The notes under the pieces are model-generated. The model was not told where the DNA came from, did not search any database, and saw only the letters and a program-made list of their open reading frames with translations. DNA of 56,766 nucleotides from Candidatus Coatesiibacteriota bacterium (GTDB taxonomy: Bacteria; JAFGND01): NCBI GenBank assembly GCA_016927185.1, contig JAFGND010000047.1, forward strand, positions 1 through 56,766, given 5' to 3'. Below are positions 54,701 through 56,766 of this stretch, in pieces. Position numbers and translations under genes: made by a program. Position 1 is the first letter of the stretch. Each line of letters begins with the position of its first letter.

Positions 54701-55835
54701 TGTTTTCTGAGGTTTCAAGAGCTTCCTGAAAATCCATTCTGTCAGTTATATCAGTAGTGATTGTAAGCAGGCAAGGTTCATTGTTGATATCTATTATTTC
54801 ACCATTAAGAATGCAATAATTCTGTTTCCTGCTTTTTGAAAATAATTTTATTTCGTAATCATGTATCCTGCCATCTTTTTTAAGAGTCTCAAGCAGATTA
54901 TTCCTGTCCTCTAGTGATTCATATCCTCCAAGCTCTGTTATGGTTTTTCCTATTGCTTCTTCTCTTGTATAACCTGAAATGTTTGTAAAGTTATCATTGA
55001 ATTCTATAAGTCTGCCATCTACAAGACTTGTTATGGTAATGGGATTTGGGGAAGCAAGAAAAGCCTTCCTGAATCTTTCCTCAGAGATTTTCAGTTTTTC
55101 TTCAGCGATAATACGATCTGTAATATCTCTTATTACTGCTTGAAAAATTGTCTCAATTCCAATATTAATCAAGTTAAATGAAATTTCAGAATGAAACAGC
55201 TCTCCTGTGAATCTCCTGAGATGCCAGTATAAACTTATATGGTTATTCGAGAGAACATCATTAAAAATGAGGGAAATCTTTTCAGAAGAAAGACTTCCGT
55301 CAGGCTGCATCTTAGGGGAATAATCAAGCAAAGTATATCCAATAACTTCACTTTTTGTTTTGCAGTTCAGCATGTTAACAGTTGCAGCATTACAATCAAT
55401 AATCTTGTCATCCTGAATAAGCAGTATTGTATCTTTCGAATTTTCGAACATTGCCCTGTATTTGTTCTCGCTTATAAGTAATGCTTCCAGAAGTCTTTCT
55501 TTATCTGATTTTACTGATGATTCCTGACTTTCCCAGGAAAGCAACCATAATTCATTTTTTACTTTTCTACCGTTAACTATACCAGTTTTTTCTCCAGAGG
55601 AGGTCTTCACCAAGACATTTCTTTTGAATTCCTTGTTTTTCTGAGGTAATTTCTTCAGAAAACTCACTTTCTTGTTTATAAGATTATCTGCTGAGCCGAA
55701 CAGGAATTCCCAACTGGAATTAACATCCAGTAATGTTCCTTGATTATCTATAATTGCGTAGGGTACATCGAGATATGACTTGTAAAGATCCAGCTCTTTA
55801 AGAATATCAGAAATATTTGGGTGTTCAGAGTTCAT
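51711..55835 (-). CDS. Eight-PAS hybrid sensor histidine kinase
   Basis: 1374 residues. Eight consecutive PAS domains (each opening with a pattern like RYRTLFEQASDAVFLEDLEGNILDAN), then a histidine kinase (H-box GTLAGGIAHDFNNLLSGIVG; N-box LNLAVNARDAM; DTGMGIEPEIIDQIFDPFFTTK; GRGTGLGLAMVYTI) and a C-terminal receiver (VIDDEEIVRL; LLDYIMP with the phospho-Asp). No membrane helix, so it is probably cytoplasmic. GGAG site before ATG 55835. No dedicated output regulator is adjacent. Confidence 0.93.
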   Translation of the reverse strand: MNSEHPNISDILKELDLYKSYLDVPYAIIDNQGTLLDVNSSWEFLFGSADNLINKKVSFLKKLPQKNKEFKRNVLVKTSSGEKTGIVNGRKVKNELWLLSWESQESSVKSDKERLLEALLISENKYRAMFENSKDTILLIQDDKIIDCNAATVNMLNCKTKSEVIGYTLLDYSPKMQPDGSLSSEKISLIFNDVLSNNHISLYWHLRRFTGELFHSEISFNLINIGIETIFQAVIRDITDRIIAEEKLKISEERFRKAFLASPNPITITSLVDGRLIEFNDNFTNISGYTREEAIGKTITELGGYESLEDRNNLLETLKKDGRIHDYEIKLFSKSRKQNYCILNGEIIDINNEPCLLTITTDITDRMDFQEALETSENKYRSLFEQASEAIFLEDIEGKIVDVNPMAEKLYGYTKDEFINISVDRILPPEKAESLDDFRTRLHKEGYVRYEGINIHKDGREIPVEVSARIVEIKNQKNILVFARDITDRISAFKILEESEHRYRTLFEQASDAVFLEDLEGNILDANSRAAEMLGYSIQELLNIKVYQLIPQETVKSLNSFVQTLLKDGYAFHAGENIRKNGSRINIEASARLIRIQNKSLVLVLVRDITERLNAQKALEESEIRYRNLFEKSHDALLLISPEKGIIDANRRSYETLGYTKEEFLNLDSQEILTLSKEELDYFRKMIIEGKEPTLETTAKMKNGQKIYLEMSGSMLDIEGKKKILIISRNITAKKEAEAKQKAAEQRLKKATDNLPHAMLVCQPVYDATGKMVDYILIDANPAALNMIQLPREKIIGVHFSRFHDINMHKEEMEHFMKVMQTGEADSFQFVVEGNENPYRAFNEIVWKISESYFVILVQDITLVERTKRKLSKTEKLLLNVVESMPSILITLDTKDCINQWNKSASNSTKIEKEEAFGKNIWRLVPELSFLKEKYRNVLSNIQEETLFQKKIDLGNGEKIYNIFLFPLITNGISGCVIRLDDITKIEVFEQQLRQSQKMETVGTLAGGIAHDFNNLLSGIVGPLSLLLYRISKNPEMKASEILSSLELMQNASERAKNLIANLLNLARKQESVFQVIKLNEITKDVFQICRASFNPDIKLAIDVPEDKNILIRGDSTQIEQVILNLAVNARDAMVEGGKLTFSIRMINDKDSIFLNSDGLPFVCLEIKDTGMGIEPEIIDQIFDPFFTTKPSGRGTGLGLAMVYTIIKNHNGHIRVESHKGIGTKFFIYFPISEKHEEMLPETTPIKVSSRKLNVLVIDDEEIVRLTAQGMLELLGHRVHLAKDGVEGIQIFKNKEAGEFDLVLLDYIMPIMNGERTFFKLRELDPALKIILSSGFEVSKQLKPHIDNINASFLSKPYQLRKLAHIIETMIKQD

Positions 55836-55936
55836 AATACTCCTTTTTATAATTTGCTTGTTGAAAACTTGAAAAGCTATTTGTCAAGAATTAAAGAAAA
55901 AGAAAATAAAATAATTTTTCGAATATGGTTATGACA

Positions 55937-55962
55937 TAAGCAGGAAACAAGTTTCCTGCTTA
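55937..55962. repeat. Perfect 12-base inverted repeat
   Basis: TAAGCAGGAAAC and GTTTCCTGCTTA face each other across two bases. It lies just past the stop of the truncated gene at 55977 and before the kinase gene, so it may end the former's transcript, though no U-run follows on either strand. Confidence 0.55.
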
Positions 55963-55976
55963 AATCATAAAAGAAT

Positions 55977-56766
55977 TTATTTACTTATCTTTATTACTTT
56001 CTTTGTTTCGTTGCCTGATTTGATTATATAAACTCCATCTATCCAGTTAGAAGCATCAATTAAATGCTTACCCTTACTCAGCTTCATTATAATCTGACCT
56101 GTAAGTGAATAAATTATTGCTCCTTCAACAAGCTCAAGCTTCAAGTGAGTATTGAAAGGTGATGGATAACATTCAACAATATTCTTGCAGGTTTCAGTTG
56201 TTGTCTCATTCTCAAAGCCATTCTGGTCTGTTATGGAAAATGACGCATCACTCAGATCTTCCCTGTATTCATAATCTGCCCAGTAGCCCTTTACCCAGCA
56301 GTCATTCGATTTATCATCAGGTATCGTCCACTTGAAACTCTTGGTATCTGCATTACCTCTATAGATCTCTTTGAAGTTGCCATTCTTGCCATTGGATGAA
56401 TAAAATATCATTACCCTCCCATTATCTGGACAACTCCATTGTACTGTCTGCTGACTTCCTACTCGCCATCGCTCCCCTCCATTAGGCTTGATGACTGTTA
56501 TATATTTGGTTGGTACTATGGAAAATGCCGCATCACTAAGATCCTCCTTGTATTCATTGTCTGCCCAGTAGCCCTTTACCCAGCAATTATCTGATGGCTC
56601 ATCCGGTATCGTCCAGCTGAAATTCTTTGTCGCTCCTGTCCCCCTGAATATCTCCTTGAAAGTGCCATTATTACCATCAGTGGAATAGAATATCATAACC
56701 CTGCCTTCATTCGGACATTGCCATTCTACTGTCTGATGAGAACCTACCTCCCAGCTCTCTCCTCCA
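55977..56766 (-). CDS. Secreted repeat protein with sorting tail, C-terminal part only
   Basis: Runs off the right edge; the frame continues past the internal ATG at 56696 to the window end, so about 263 C-terminal residues are visible. Two copies of a repeat of about 90 residues (PNGGERWRVGSQQTVQW ... VMIFYSSNGKNGNFKEI ... CWVKGYWADYEYREDLSDASFSI) resemble Ig-like Kre9/KNH-type domains of secreted proteins. The C-terminus (CYPSPFNTHLKLEL ... IYSLTGQIIMKL) is a sorting domain. Exported; enzymatic part, if any, lies outside. Confidence 0.85.
   Translation of the reverse strand, partial: GGESWEVGSHQTVEWQCPNEGRVMIFYSTDGNNGTFKEIFRGTGATKNFSWTIPDEPSDNCWVKGYWADNEYKEDLSDAAFSIVPTKYITVIKPNGGERWRVGSQQTVQWSCPDNGRVMIFYSSNGKNGNFKEIYRGNADTKSFKWTIPDDKSNDCWVKGYWADYEYREDLSDASFSITDQNGFENETTTETCKNIVECYPSPFNTHLKLELVEGAIIYSLTGQIIMKLSKGKHLIDASNWIDGVYIIKSGNETKKVIKISK

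Noticed and set aside
55937-55962. A classical terminator
   Set aside because: The stem is perfect but no T-run follows on either strand, so it is listed as a repeat only.

Overview
This is a low-GC bacterial window (about 37% GC by eye) using the standard bacterial code: TGA ends many genes here. Type IX-like C-terminal sorting tails on secreted proteins, a DUF4175-like giant protein, PQQ-type propellers and a large anaerobic Hdr/Nuo-type redox operon point to an uncultured anaerobe of the Fibrobacteres-Chlorobi-Bacteroidetes (FCB) neighbourhood, for example a Cloacimonadota- or Delongbacteria-like lineage. That placement is inference. I saw no tRNA, rRNA, CRISPR array, insertion sequence or phage.

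Layout. 1-7.6 kb: the start of a secreted propeller protein (cut by the window edge), a lipoprotein, two tandem B12-binding radical SAM paralogs, a membrane protein plus phosphatidylserine decarboxylase pair, a membrane transglutaminase-like protein and a glycosyltransferase. 7.6-13.1 kb (minus strand): outer-membrane-like protein, HydE-like radical SAM enzyme, mnmG, a third B12 radical SAM enzyme and a cysteine-rich ferredoxin. 13.2-16.1 kb: a transglutaminase/TPR protein facing a small aminotransferase/membrane protein/ferredoxin operon. 16.2-32.8 kb (minus strand): one tightly packed redox operon of 14 genes. 33.2-37.5 kb (plus strand): the housekeeping run rplM-rpsI-rpsB-tsf-pyrH-frr-uppS, followed by a DUF4175-like protein and a flippase. 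42-44.4 kb: a soluble fumarate-reductase-like pair. 44.6-49.6 kb: two tandem C25-like secreted peptidases and a secreted propeller protein. 49.6-56.8 kb: a PAS protein, a TauE/SafE transporter, a repressor-like regulator, an eight-PAS hybrid kinase and a truncated secreted repeat protein.

The main discovery is in the redox operon. Two of its genes, an HdrA and an MvhD, carry an in-frame TGA exactly where the family has a redox cysteine. Each TGA is followed at 23-27 nt by a compact hairpin with GG in its loop, the hallmark of a bacterial SECIS element. I read both as selenoproteins (start 25681 for HdrA, 22688 for MvhD) that ordinary gene calling truncates at the N-terminus. A paralog in the same operon has cysteine at the matching HdrA position. 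The operon also encodes NuoE, NuoF, a HoxU/NuoG-like subunit, four more HdrA-family flavoproteins, an MvhD-HdrC-HdrB fusion, a DRTGG protein, an RsbW-like ATPase and an [FeFe]-hydrogenase-like protein with altered H-cluster loops. Together these suggest an NAD(H)-linked, flavin-based electron-bifurcating Hdr complex with an attached sensory module. The rpsB gene has a three-tier hairpin leader that looks like an autoregulatory ribosomal-protein leader.
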